A DNA stretch of 64,000 nucleotides from Actinospica acidithermotolerans. GTDB lineage: Bacteria > Actinomycetota > Actinomycetes > Streptomycetales > Catenulisporaceae. The notes beneath the pieces were generated by a model. The model ran no database searches. It was not told the DNA's origin and was given only the letters and a program-made list of their open reading frames with translations. A program made the position numbers and the translations under genes. Below, in pieces: positions 51,223 through 60,985 of the stretch (position 1 is its first letter; the number at the start of each line of letters is the position of its first letter). Location of the stretch: positions 1 through 64,000 of the forward strand of contig NZ_JAGSOH010000026.1 of the NCBI RefSeq assembly GCF_018139625.1. Reading direction: 5' to 3'.

Positions 51223-52950
51223 ATGGCCGACCTGGTGACCGAAGCCGTCCCCGAGGCGTCGGGCAGCGCTGACAGCCCGAGCACGGCCGGCGCGAGGGTC
51301 GAGTTCCTTACCGATCCGTCCCGCTACCGGCACTGGCGACTGTCCGTCGACGGCCCGGTCGCGACGATCATCATGGATGTCGACGAACGGGGCGGCCTGG
51401 TCCCGGGGTACGAGCTGAAGCTCAACTCCTACGACCTCGGTGTCGACATCGAGCTCTACGACGCCGTGCAGCGGCTGCGCTTCGAGCATCCGGAGGTCCG
51501 GACGGTCGTGATGACCGGCGGCAAGGAGAAGGTGTTCTGCGCGGGCGCGAACATCCGGATGCTGGCGGCGTCGGAGCACTCGTGGAAGGTGAACTTCTGC
51601 AAGTTCACCAACGAGACCCGCAACGGCATGGAGGACGCGAGCGAGAGCTCCGGCCAGACCTACGTGGCCGCTCTCAACGGGACCGCGTCCGGAGGCGGGT
51701 ACGAGCTGGCGCTCGCGTGCGAGCACATCATGCTGATCGACGATCGGTCCTCCGCGGTGTCGCTGCCCGAGCTTCCGCTGCTCGGGGTGCTGCCGGGTAC
51801 CGGCGGGCTGACGCGGGTGGTCGACAAGCGGCACGTGCGCCGCGACCTGGCCGACTACTTCTCCACCCGCTCCGAGGGCGTGTCCGGCGCGAAGGCCGTG
51901 CGCTGGCGGCTGGTGGACGAGGCGGTCCCGCGCGCGGCGTGGGACGCTACGGTCGCCGAACGGGCCGCGGAGTTCGCGGCGCGCTCGAACCGGCCGGAGC
52001 GCGCCGCGGGTGTGGCCCTGGTGCCGCTTGCCAAGTCGCGCACGGACGAGAAGGTCGCCTACCCCTTCGTCACCGCCGCGCTCGACCACTCCCGCGGCGT
52101 CGCCGAGATCACGATCTCGGGCCCTGATACAGATGCGCCGGCCGGCATCGCCGCCGTGCACGCGCAGGGCGCCGGCTTCTGGACCCTGGCCGTGACCCGC
52201 GCGCTCGACGACCTGATCCTCGACCTGCGCACGAACGAGAACGAGCTCGGGACCTGGGTCATCCGCACCGAGGGCGCCGCCGAGAAGGTGCTGGCGTACG
52301 ACGAGCTGCTGCTGGCGAACGCCGGCGACTGGCTGGCGAACGAGATCCTGCACTACCTCAAGCGCACGCTCAAGCGCCTGGACGTGACCAGCCGGAGCAT
52401 CATCGCCCTGATCGAGCCCGGTAGCTGCTTCGCCGGATCGCTGCTGGAGCTCGCGCTCGCGGCCGATCGCGGCTACCAGCTGGCGGGCGTGTTCGAGGAG
52501 ATCGATCCGGGTGCCGATCCGGCTGCGATCGTCATCGGGCCGATGAACCTCGGTCCGCTGCCGATGGGCAACGGGCTGACCCGGCTTGCGACCCGCTTTC
52601 ACGGCGACGCCGAGGCACTGGCCGCCGCGCGGGCCGCCGAGGGCAAGGCGCTGACTGCCGAGGAGGCCGAGCGGCTCGGCCTGGTCACCTTCGCGCCCGA
52701 CGACATCGACTGGGACGAGGAGGTGCGCATCGCGATCGAGGAGCGCGCCAGCTTCAGCCCGGACGCGCTGACCGGCCTCGAGGCCAACTACCGGTTCGCC
52801 GGCCCGGAGACGCTGGAGACGAAGATCTTCGGCCGGCTCTCGGCGTGGCAGAACTGGATCTTCTACCGGCCGAACGCCTCCGGCCCCGAGGGCGCGCTGC
52901 GCGCCTTCGGCACCGGGCGCCGCGCCGCCTTCGACCGCAAGCGAGTGTGA
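51223..52950 (+). CDS. boxC: 2,3-epoxybenzoyl-CoA dihydrolase (BoxC)
   Basis: This roughly 575-residue protein is of the crotonase-superfamily BoxC type, with two enoyl-CoA hydratase-like halves. Diagnostic blocks are the SRYRHWRLSVDGPVATIIMDVDE start, VFCAGANIRMLAASEHSWKVNFCKFTNETRNGMED and NGTASGGGYELALACEHIMLIDD in the first half, and IIALIEPGSCFAGSLLELALAADR in the second. The enzyme opens the epoxybenzoyl-CoA ring to 3,4-dehydroadipyl-CoA semialdehyde and formate. ATG 51223 has AAGGAG 6 nt upstream. It is the first gene of the benzoate operon. Confidence 0.96.
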   Translation: MADLVTEAVPEASGSADSPSTAGARVEFLTDPSRYRHWRLSVDGPVATIIMDVDERGGLVPGYELKLNSYDLGVDIELYDAVQRLRFEHPEVRTVVMTGGKEKVFCAGANIRMLAASEHSWKVNFCKFTNETRNGMEDASESSGQTYVAALNGTASGGGYELALACEHIMLIDDRSSAVSLPELPLLGVLPGTGGLTRVVDKRHVRRDLADYFSTRSEGVSGAKAVRWRLVDEAVPRAAWDATVAERAAEFAARSNRPERAAGVALVPLAKSRTDEKVAYPFVTAALDHSRGVAEITISGPDTDAPAGIAAVHAQGAGFWTLAVTRALDDLILDLRTNENELGTWVIRTEGAAEKVLAYDELLLANAGDWLANEILHYLKRTLKRLDVTSRSIIALIEPGSCFAGSLLELALAADRGYQLAGVFEEIDPGADPAAIVIGPMNLGPLPMGNGLTRLATRFHGDAEALAAARAAEGKALTAEEAERLGLVTFAPDDIDWDEEVRIAIEERASFSPDALTGLEANYRFAGPETLETKIFGRLSAWQNWIFYRPNASGPEGALRAFGTGRRAAFDRKRV

Positions 52951-52958
52951 GGGCCACC

Positions 52959-54377
<1,419 letters not shown>

Positions 54378-54413
54378 TCAGCCCCCGACCCCGTTTCGCG
54401 CAAAGGTGCGCCC

Positions 54414-56018
54414 ATGACCACGGTGTTCGATCACGGCACGTTCAACGCCAGTACCTACCTGCTCGACCGGCACATCGAGCAGGGCGACGGCGATCGCCTC
54501 GCGCTCACCGGCGTGCGCGGCGAAACGACGTACGCGCAGCTGCACGAGCGCGTGGCACGCACGGCGTCCGGGCTGCGGGCGATCGGCCTGCAGCCTGAGC
54601 AGCGGGTGATGATGTACATGGCCGACTCGCCCGAGTTCGTCGTGATGTTCCTCGCGGCGATGCGCATCGGCGCGATCCCGGTGCCGGTCTCCACAATGAC
54701 GCACGCGGACGGGCTGACCGAGCTGCTGCGAGACTCCCGCGCGCGGCTGCTCGCGACGACCCCGGAGTTCCGCGCGGCGGGGGAGAAGGCCGCTGCGCTG
54801 GCGCCCGATCTCGGCGGCGTCGTCATCGCCGAAGACTGCGGCTTCACCGCGAGCGTCCCGGTGCACACCTTCGCAGAACTCGAACGCCACGAGCCGACGC
54901 CGGCGCCCTACCCGACCACCGCCGACTCACCCGCTTTCTGGCTCTACACCTCCGGCACCACCGGAAATCCGAAGGCTGCGATGCACCGGCACGGCGCGAT
55001 CCGCGTCGTGTGCGAGACGTACGGTTTGTTGGTCTTGGGTATCAGGCCCGATGATCGGTGCCTGTCCGCGGCCAAGGCGTTCTTCGCCTACGGCCTGGGC
55101 AACTCGGTGCTCTTCCCGCTCTCGGTCGGCGCTGCCACGATCCTCGAACCGTCCCCGTCACGGCCGGACGTGCTGGCCGAGCGGGCACGCGAGTACGGCG
55201 CGACGCTCTTCTTCGCCGGCCCGACGTTCTTCGCGAACATGCTGCACGCCGACCTGCCCGCGGACGCCCTCGCCGGAGTCCGGCTCAGCGCCTCGGCCGG
55301 CGAGCCGCTGCCCGAAGCGCTCTACCGCCGCTGGACCGGGCGCTTCGGCGTGGACATCCTCGACGGCATCGGCATGACCGAGATGCTGCACATCTTCCTC
55401 TCGAACCGGGAGGGCGAGGTGCGCCCGGGCACGACGGGCGTCGCAGTGCCCGGATACGACCTGCGCATCCTCGACGACGAGGGCGCTCCGGTGGGGCCGG
55501 GAACCCCCGGCACGCTCTATGTGCGCGGCGGCTCGACGGCGATCGGCTACTGGTCGCGCTACGACGCCTCCCGGCAGGTGTTCCAGGGCGACTGGCTGTG
55601 CACCGGCGACACCTACGTGCGGGACGCCGACGGCTACTACGCCTGCCTCGGCCGTACCGGCGACATGATCAAGGCGAGCGGCATGTGGGTCTCGCCCGCC
55701 GAGGTCGAGACCCGGCTGCTGCAGCATCCGGCGATCGACCAAGTGGCCGTCGTGGCGAGCCGAGACGCGGACGGCCTGGAGAAACCGGTCGCCTACGCCG
55801 TGCTCGCCTCGTCGGCGGTGACTTCGGACCCTGTTGCACTGGAAGCGGAGATCATCGAGTTCTGCCGCGGGGGCCTGCCGTCGTTCAAGCGCCCGCGCCG
55901 CGTCGTGTTCCTGGACGCGCTGCCGACGACCGCCACCGGCAAGATCCGCCGCGTCGAACTGCGTGCCGCGGCCTCTCGCCTGCTGTCCGATCCCGCGAAC
56001 GAAGCGAGCGCGCCATGA
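54414..56018 (+). CDS. bclA: benzoate-CoA ligase
   Basis: This 534-residue ANL-family adenylate-forming enzyme has the P-loop-like LYTSGTTGNPKAAMHRHG, the benzoate-CoA-ligase-type FFAYGLGNSVLFPLSVGAATIL and GIGMTEMLHIFLSN segments, and the catalytic Lys motif TATGKIRRVELR near the end. It activates benzoate with ATP and CoA for BoxB. ATG 54414 follows AAAGGTG. Its stop overlaps the reductase start (ATGA). Confidence 0.94.
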   Translation: MTTVFDHGTFNASTYLLDRHIEQGDGDRLALTGVRGETTYAQLHERVARTASGLRAIGLQPEQRVMMYMADSPEFVVMFLAAMRIGAIPVPVSTMTHADGLTELLRDSRARLLATTPEFRAAGEKAAALAPDLGGVVIAEDCGFTASVPVHTFAELERHEPTPAPYPTTADSPAFWLYTSGTTGNPKAAMHRHGAIRVVCETYGLLVLGIRPDDRCLSAAKAFFAYGLGNSVLFPLSVGAATILEPSPSRPDVLAERAREYGATLFFAGPTFFANMLHADLPADALAGVRLSASAGEPLPEALYRRWTGRFGVDILDGIGMTEMLHIFLSNREGEVRPGTTGVAVPGYDLRILDDEGAPVGPGTPGTLYVRGGSTAIGYWSRYDASRQVFQGDWLCTGDTYVRDADGYYACLGRTGDMIKASGMWVSPAEVETRLLQHPAIDQVAVVASRDADGLEKPVAYAVLASSAVTSDPVALEAEIIEFCRGGLPSFKRPRRVVFLDALPTTATGKIRRVELRAAASRLLSDPANEASAP

Positions 56019-57004
56019 ACGTCATCGAAGCCGACCTGCTGGTCGTCGGCGCCGGGCCGGTCGGCCTGTACGCCGCGTACTACGCCGGATTCCGCGGCCT
56101 GTCCACGGTCGTGGCCGATTCGCTGCCGGAGGTCGGAGGCCAGGTCAGCGCGATGTACCCGGAGAAGCCGATCTACGATGTCGCGGGCTTCCCAATGGTC
56201 AGGGGCCGCGACCTGGTCGCCAGGCTCGCCGCGCAGGCGGCCGTGTTCGATCCGACCTACCTGCTCGGGCATCGCGTGCAGGAGCTGGTGCGCGAGCACG
56301 ACGGCACCATCGTCGCGACCACGCATACCGGCACCGAGGTTCGCTGCCGTGCCGTGGTGATCAGCGGCGGGATCGGCACGTTCACGCCGCGTCCGCTGCC
56401 GGCCGGCGAGACGTGGCTCGGGCGAGGCCTGTCCTACTTCGTGCCCTCGCTCGGCGCGCACGCCGGACAGGACGTCGTCGTGGTCGGCGGCGGGGACAGC
56501 GCGGTCGATTGGGCCCTGAGCCTCGAACCGATCGCCCGCAGCGTCACCCTCGTGCACAGGCGCGCCGCGTTCCGCGCGCACGAACACAGCGTGGCCCGCC
56601 TGCGTTCCTCCAGCGTCGAGATCATCACCGACGCCGAGGTCACCGCCCTCGACGGCGGCGACCTCCTGACGACGGTGGTGGTGACCGGCCCCGGCGGCAG
56701 CGCGGCGCGCCCGGCGCAGGCCGTGATCGCAGCACTCGGCTTCACCGCCAACCTCGGCCCGATCCGGTCCTGGGGGATCGAGGTGATCGGCAACCGCTAT
56801 CTGCCGGTGAACACGGCGATGGCCACCGATGTGCCGGGCGTGTTCGCGGCCGGCGACATCACCGAATACCCCGGCAAGGTGCGGCTGATCGTGGTCGGCT
56901 TCGGCGAGGCCGCCACCGCGGTCAACAACGCCGCCGTCCTGATCAACCCCGACGAGGCGCTGTTCCCCGGCCACTCCTCGGACGCCGCACCGGCCCTGGT
57001 CTGA
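56015..57004 (+). CDS. NAD(P)H:ferredoxin reductase, thioredoxin-reductase type
   Basis: This 329-residue flavoprotein resembles TrxR-type ferredoxin-NADP reductases: FAD motif LLVVGAGPVGLYAAYYAGFRGL, NADPH motif VVVVGGGDSAVDWALSL and C-terminal FAAGDITEYPGKVRLIVVGFGEAATAVNNA. The redox CxxC of thioredoxin reductase is absent, as expected for FNR. It is coupled to the ligase gene (ATGA) and lies 16 nt before a 7Fe ferredoxin. Together they could supply BoxB with electrons in place of the missing BoxA. Confidence 0.92.
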   Translation: MNVIEADLLVVGAGPVGLYAAYYAGFRGLSTVVADSLPEVGGQVSAMYPEKPIYDVAGFPMVRGRDLVARLAAQAAVFDPTYLLGHRVQELVREHDGTIVATTHTGTEVRCRAVVISGGIGTFTPRPLPAGETWLGRGLSYFVPSLGAHAGQDVVVVGGGDSAVDWALSLEPIARSVTLVHRRAAFRAHEHSVARLRSSSVEIITDAEVTALDGGDLLTTVVVTGPGGSAARPAQAVIAALGFTANLGPIRSWGIEVIGNRYLPVNTAMATDVPGVFAAGDITEYPGKVRLIVVGFGEAATAVNNAAVLINPDEALFPGHSSDAAPALV

Positions 57005-57020
57005 AAAGGAGACACCTGAC

Positions 57021-57356
57021 ATGCCGTACGTCATCGGCGCCGACTGCATCGACACGATGGACCGCTCGTGCATCGAGGAATGCCCGGTCGACTGCATCTA
57101 CGAGGGCGACCGCAAGCTGTACATCAACCCCCGCGAATGCATCGACTGCGGCGCCTGCGAGCCGGTCTGCCCGGTCTCCGCCATCAGCCAGGACCGTCGC
57201 GTGCCGGCGGATCAGGTCGAGTTCGTCGCCGACAACGCTCGCTTCTTCACCGATCCGCTGCCCGGGCGCGAGGAACCGCTCGGCATGGCGGGCGGCGCGA
57301 ACGCCGTCGGGCCGCTCGGCGTGGACACGGATCTCGTCGCCTCCTACCAGGGTTGA
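57021..57356 (+). CDS. fdxA: 7Fe ferredoxin (FdxA type)
   Basis: This 111-residue ferredoxin has the actinobacterial FdxA pattern: YVIGADCIDTMDRSCIEECPVDCIYEGDRKLYINPRECIDCGACEPVCPV. The wider N-terminal Cys spacing (C-x7-C-x3-C) fits a 3Fe-4S cluster and C-x2-C-x2-C a 4Fe-4S cluster. The C-terminal extension of about 50 residues is also typical. It sits between the reductase and an amidohydrolase gene and probably carries electrons to BoxB. Confidence 0.94.
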   Translation: MPYVIGADCIDTMDRSCIEECPVDCIYEGDRKLYINPRECIDCGACEPVCPVSAISQDRRVPADQVEFVADNARFFTDPLPGREEPLGMAGGANAVGPLGVDTDLVASYQG

Positions 57357-57362
57357 CCGCGG

Positions 57363-58388
57363 ATGCTCGACGGCATGACGTTGATCGACGTCCACCTGCA
57401 CGCGGCCCGGCTGCCCACGCTGAAACCGGCGTGGCGCGCGTGGGCCCATCAATTCGGCGACTCCGAACTCCTCGCGGAGGTCTACGACGGCGACGGCACC
57501 GTCAAACCCGCCGCATTCGACGCTTACCTGGCCCGCGAAGGCGTGGACGTGGCGCTGCTGCTGTCCGAGTACAGCCCGAAGGCCACCGGCATCCAGCCCA
57601 TCGAGGACCTGCTGCCGCTCACGTCGGAGAACCCGTCCCGCATCAAGGCGATCGCGAACATCAACCCGCACTACCACTATCCGGTCGACGAGGAATTGGA
57701 GCGCCAACTCGCTCTCGGCGCCGTCGCCTGCAAGCTCCATCCCGTGCACGCGGGCGTCGCCGCCAACGACCGCAGCCTCTATCCCGCGTACGAGGTCTGC
57801 CAGGCCGTCGGCATCCCGCTCGTCGTGCACTGCGGCACGAGCAGCTTTCCCGGCTCCAGCAACAAGTTCGCCGATCCGGTGCTCCTCGACGACGTGCTGC
57901 GCGACTTCCGCACGCTGAACATCGCACTCGCCCACGGCGGCCGCGGCTGGTGGTACGACGCGGCGGCGTTCATGGCGCTGTCGAACGAGCGCGTGTGGAT
58001 CGAACTGTCCGGCCTCCCGCCCTCCCGACTGCAGGCCTACTACGCGCGGCACGACTGGAAGCGGCTGACCCGCCGCATGATCTTCGGCACCGACTGGCCA
58101 GGCGTGCCCGGGATCGCCCGCAACGCGCGCGCCATCGCGGCCATCTGCCCGGACGAGGAAACCGCCGCGCTCGTGCTCGCCGGAAACGCCGCGCGCGTCT
58201 ACCACCTCAAGCCGCGAGGTGATGCCGAGCGCGTCTCCGACCTTGAGCCGCGAGGTGATGTCGGGCGCGTCTCCCGCCTCAAGCCGCAAGGTGATGATGT
58301 CGGGCGCGTCTCCGACCTCGAGCCGCGAGGTGATGCCGGGCGCGTCTCCGACCTCGAGCCGCACGGTGATGCGGCCGATGCCCACTGA
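57363..58388 (+). CDS. amidohydrolase_2 family metal-dependent hydrolase with repeat tail
   Basis: This 341-residue TIM-barrel hydrolase has DVHLHAA at the N-terminus (HxH metal pair), CKLHPVHAG, LVVHCGTSSFPGS, IALAHGGRGWWYDA and IFGTDWPGVPG (late metal Asp), the amidohydrolase_2 (PF04909) order. The barrel ends about residue 280 (NAARVYHL). The remaining roughly 60 residues are a hydrophilic 12-residue repeat (L-x-P-x-G-D-x-x-R-V-S) encoded by a 36-bp minisatellite. The tail runs up to a boxD remnant, so the original 3' end may have been altered by rearrangement. Its role in benzoate metabolism is unknown. Confidence 0.85.
   Translation: MLDGMTLIDVHLHAARLPTLKPAWRAWAHQFGDSELLAEVYDGDGTVKPAAFDAYLAREGVDVALLLSEYSPKATGIQPIEDLLPLTSENPSRIKAIANINPHYHYPVDEELERQLALGAVACKLHPVHAGVAANDRSLYPAYEVCQAVGIPLVVHCGTSSFPGSSNKFADPVLLDDVLRDFRTLNIALAHGGRGWWYDAAAFMALSNERVWIELSGLPPSRLQAYYARHDWKRLTRRMIFGTDWPGVPGIARNARAIAAICPDEETAALVLAGNAARVYHLKPRGDAERVSDLEPRGDVGRVSRLKPQGDDVGRVSDLEPRGDAGRVSDLEPHGDAADAH
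58206..58370 (+). repeat. 36-bp coding minisatellite, about 4.5 units
   Basis: Units begin CTCAAGCCGCGAGGTGATG and start at 58206, 58242, 58278 (39 bp, one extra codon), 58317 and 58353 (partial). They encode LKPRGDAERVSD-type peptides at the C-terminus of the amidohydrolase. Confidence 0.85.
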
Positions 58389-58654
58389 GAAGACTCAGCA
58401 CCCTGCTTCCCTACGCGACTCTCGACGAGGTCGTCACCGCCGCGGCACGAGGCGGCGGAAGCCTGGTCGGCTCGATCGTCTCCGCAGACCCTGCCTCCAC
58501 CCGCGAGCTGATCACCAGGCTCGCGCCGTGGCACGGCCGACTGCTCGTGCTCAACGGCGGCGGCGAAGAACTCGGCGGCCTGCGCGCACTCACCCACTAC
58601 ATGCAGCGCACCGGAGTCCAGGGCCCGCCCGACCTGCTCGCCACCCTCACGTGA
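58388..58654 (+). pseudogene. boxD/paaZ-type aldehyde dehydrogenase remnant
   Basis: The plus frame ending at TGA 58652-58654 reads RRLSTLLPYATLDEVV, then AARGGGSLVGSI, LAPWHGRLLVLN, and GGGEELGGLRALTHYMQRTGVQG. This is the C-terminus of the 3,4-dehydroadipyl-CoA semialdehyde dehydrogenase/PaaZ aldehyde dehydrogenase type. About 84 codons of a roughly 500-codon gene survive. The usual segment between LVLN and GGGEELGG (about 20 residues with CxxESTGHGSPLP) is deleted, there is no start, and the N-terminal four-fifths are gone. It abuts the amidohydrolase stop and the 79-bp repeats, so this locus has been rearranged. Confidence 0.82.
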
Positions 58655-58889
58655 CCGAATAAGCGCACGATTCCGGCGGTCGACTCGCGCGCATTTACGC
58701 GTCGGCCGCCACCTAACCGCGCCCGGTGCTTGACCGAACCTGCGCACCATTCCGGCGGTCGACTCGCGCGCATTTACGCGTGGGCCGCCACCTAACCGCG
58801 CCCGGTGCTTGACCGGATCAGCGCACCTATCCGGCGGTCGACTCGCGCACACCTACGCGTCGGCCGCCAACTAACCGCGCCCGGTGCTT
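58652..58889. repeat. three tandem 79-bp repeats
   Basis: Units start with TGACCG at 58652, 58731 and 58810; the first begins at the stop codon of the boxD remnant. Each contains TCCGGCGGTCGACTCGCG and a copy of the region CTACGCGTCGGCCGCCAACT, which matches the 3' end of the PaaX gene (58898 onward). This whole gap between the remnant and PaaX contains nothing else. Confidence 0.88.
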
Positions 58890-58897
58890 CTGCTCAC

Positions 58898-59755
58898 CTA
58901 CGCGTCGGCCGCCAACTGCGCCCAGCGCTCCCGGGCGGCGGCGTTCCACTGCTGATGCAGGTCGGTGAAGACGTTCGCCGCGCGCAGGCCGATCCAGTCG
59001 GGCGGGAGCAGTTCCAGGGGAAGCTGCGGGTCGAGCCGGGGGAAGCGGCGCCAGGAGTCGACCAGCCGGATCTGCGCGTAGAGCTTCTCGTCGGGGGAGA
59101 CGGGGCGCGAGCCGGCGAACCGGGAGAGGAAGTCCTCGTATTCCTCGGACAGCTCGCCGAGGTGCCACGCCTGGTCCACCATCGTGCGCTCCGAGCCGAC
59201 CCCGGCGAACGCGCCGCTGAAGGAGAGCGCAACCGACTCGAGGCCGAGTTCCTCGACCACCTGCTTGGCCTCGGCCTCCCGCGTCGCGTGCGGGCTCACC
59301 CACACGCCGGGCGTCGGGCTTCCCAGCCCCGCCCAGGTCAGTCCGTTGCGCAGCCGGTGGCGCAGGTCGCGCTGCGACTCGGGCACGCTCACCAGCAGGA
59401 CCAGCCAGCGCCCGTCCCAGGACTCGCGGTCGCGGCCGAAGGAGTAGATGCGTTCCGCGCCCTCGGTCAGGAACGTCGTGCCGTGCTCGGTGAGCGCCCA
59501 GCGCACGCGGCGCCCGTCGCGTTCCGAGACGAGCCAGCCGTCCCCGGACAGCCGGTTGAGCGCCTGGCGCGCGGCCTTCTCCTCGATCCCGAGTCCGTCG
59601 GCCACGAGCAGCAGCGTCGAGGTCCACACCGGCACGCCGGACGGTCGCACGTACTCGCCGAGCACCGTCAGCAGCAGCGAGCGGGCGCTGCGTCCCCCCG
59701 TCTGCTGACGCCGCGTGTAGGACGGAACGACCTCTGCCTCATCGCCCTCACGCAT
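58898..59755 (-). CDS. PaaX-family transcriptional regulator
   Basis: This regulator of about 285 residues has the PaaX N-terminal winged helix (ARSLLLTVLGEYVRPSGVPVWTSTLLLVADGLGIEEKAARQALNRLSGDGWLVSERDGRRVRWALTEHG) and the PaaX C-terminal domain (VPESQRDLRHRLRNGLTWAGLGSPTPGVWVSPH). PaaX proteins sense aryl-CoA thioesters and repress aromatic catabolism, so benzoyl-CoA control of the box operon is a reasonable inference. The start is either ATG 59755 or GTG 59785. Its 3' end has been copied into the adjacent repeats. Confidence 0.92.
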   Translation of the reverse strand: MREGDEAEVVPSYTRRQQTGGRSARSLLLTVLGEYVRPSGVPVWTSTLLLVADGLGIEEKAARQALNRLSGDGWLVSERDGRRVRWALTEHGTTFLTEGAERIYSFGRDRESWDGRWLVLLVSVPESQRDLRHRLRNGLTWAGLGSPTPGVWVSPHATREAEAKQVVEELGLESVALSFSGAFAGVGSERTMVDQAWHLGELSEEYEDFLSRFAGSRPVSPDEKLYAQIRLVDSWRRFPRLDPQLPLELLPPDWIGLRAANVFTDLHQQWNAAARERWAQLAADA

Positions 59756-59841
59756 GGTCAGCGCGTCCCTCCCTCGGGGTTCCACCCAGTCCGGTCGCTC
59801 TCAGTCTACGTGAATCTGTCGACACACCAACGATCCGTGAA

Positions 59842-60291
59842 CTATGCGACCAGAGCACTGGCCAGCAGCGCGAAGGCCGCGATGATGACCGCGACGCGCA
59901 GGTAGTGGAAGCGATTCCAGCGGTCCAGCTGCTGCCGCCAGTCGGCCGGCCGGTTCTCGGGCGTCCACGTCTTGTTCCGGTTGTTGATCGGGACGAGCAG
60001 CAGGAGCGACATGACCACGCTGACGATCAGCAGGCCGGCGGCGGTGACGACGAGGCCGGCGCCGTGATGACTCCATCCGGCGACGGCCCAGACCGCGCTG
60101 AGTATGAGCGAGCCGACGTACCAGAACGGCATCACGGCGCCGAGCATCCGTCCGCCGTGCGCATGACCGAGCTGACCGGCGTCGCCGGGGAGCGCGTCGA
60201 GAATCCGCTTGAAGACGACCGCGACGGCGAACTCCACCCCCACCATCACGCCGACGACGACGGTGGCGAAGACCTCGAGTGCGTTGAGCAT
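59842..60291 (-). CDS. DUF1772 family membrane protein
   Basis: This 149-residue integral membrane protein has four hydrophobic segments and the DUF1772 (anthrone-oxygenase-like) pattern: EFAVAVVFKRILDALP, GGRMLGAVMPFWYVGSLILS, LLLLVPINNRNKTW and DWRQQLDRWNRFHYLRVAVIIAAFALL. ATG 60291 follows AAAGGG. It is divergent from a TetR regulator across 90 nt containing repeated CTAGC-GCTAG operators, so it is probably the main target of that regulator. Confidence 0.88.
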   Translation of the reverse strand: MLNALEVFATVVVGVMVGVEFAVAVVFKRILDALPGDAGQLGHAHGGRMLGAVMPFWYVGSLILSAVWAVAGWSHHGAGLVVTAAGLLIVSVVMSLLLLVPINNRNKTWTPENRPADWRQQLDRWNRFHYLRVAVIIAAFALLASALVA

Positions 60292-60308
60292 GATGACCCT
60301 TTCAGGAT

Positions 60309-60372
60309 CTAGCGTTGCTAGCTGACAATGCAACGCTAGCTCTGCTGCCGCTATCTTGTCTAGCGGTGCTAG
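60309..60372. promoter_or_regulatory. repeated TetR operators CTAGCG(T/G)TGCTAG
   Basis: CTAGCGTTGCTAG (60309-60321) and CTAGCGGTGCTAG (60360-60372) are two 13-bp palindromic sites. The first also forms a 10-bp perfect inverted repeat with GCAACGCTAG at 60330-60339. They fill the gap between the divergent DUF1772 and TetR genes. Confidence 0.72.
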
Positions 60373-60381
60373 GATCGAGTC

Positions 60382-60960
60382 ATGTCGGTACAGGAACGCA
60401 AGGAGCGCGAACGGGCCGAGCGCGAGCGGCTGATCGTGGCCACGGCCCGCGAACTCGCCGAGCAGCAGGGCTGGGACGCCGTGACCACCCGCCAGCTCGC
60501 CGAGCGCATCGAGTACAGCCAGCCCGTCCTCTATAGCCACTTCCACGGCAAGCGCGAGATCATCGGCGCCGTTGCCCTCGAAGGCGCCACCGAGATGGCC
60601 GCCGCAGTACGCGCCGCGACCTCCGCCGCCGAAGGCCCCCGCGCCCGCGCCGCCGCCCTGGCCCGCGCCTACCTGGACTTCGCCGCGAGCAACCCCGCCG
60701 TCTACGACGCCATGTTCCAACTCGACGGCGGCCTGGCCTTCGCCGTCGACGACACCCCGCCCCCGCTCAAGGACGCCTTCGCCGCCCTCCTCGAGACCCT
60801 CACCGAGGTCGCCGGCGAAGGCGTCCACCCAGGCCTGTTCACCGAGGTCTTCTGGGCGTCCCTGCACGGGCTCGCCACGCTGGCCCGCGCAGGACGCCTA
60901 CACCCGGAGTTCGCCGAACGGAGAGTGGAACTGCTGGTAGACCGCCTGGCCGTGCTCTGA
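60382..60960 (+). CDS. TetR-family transcriptional regulator
   Basis: This 192-residue TetR protein has the HTH ERLIVATARELAEQQGWDAVTTRQLAERIEYSQPVLYSHFHGKREIIGAVAL and a TetR_C (WHG-like) domain with FWASLHGLATLARAGRL. It is divergent from the DUF1772 gene. The palindromes at 60309-60372 are its likely sites, giving autorepression and control of the membrane protein. It converges on a hypothetical gene 25 nt away. Confidence 0.93.
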   Translation: MSVQERKERERAERERLIVATARELAEQQGWDAVTTRQLAERIEYSQPVLYSHFHGKREIIGAVALEGATEMAAAVRAATSAAEGPRARAAALARAYLDFAASNPAVYDAMFQLDGGLAFAVDDTPPPLKDAFAALLETLTEVAGEGVHPGLFTEVFWASLHGLATLARAGRLHPEFAERRVELLVDRLAVL

Positions 60961-60985
60961 CGGGCCATGGTCTGACATCCCGGGG

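Noticed and set aside
58652-58889. CRISPR-like array
   Set aside because: Units are contiguous 79-bp tandem repeats without variable spacers, and there are no cas genes.
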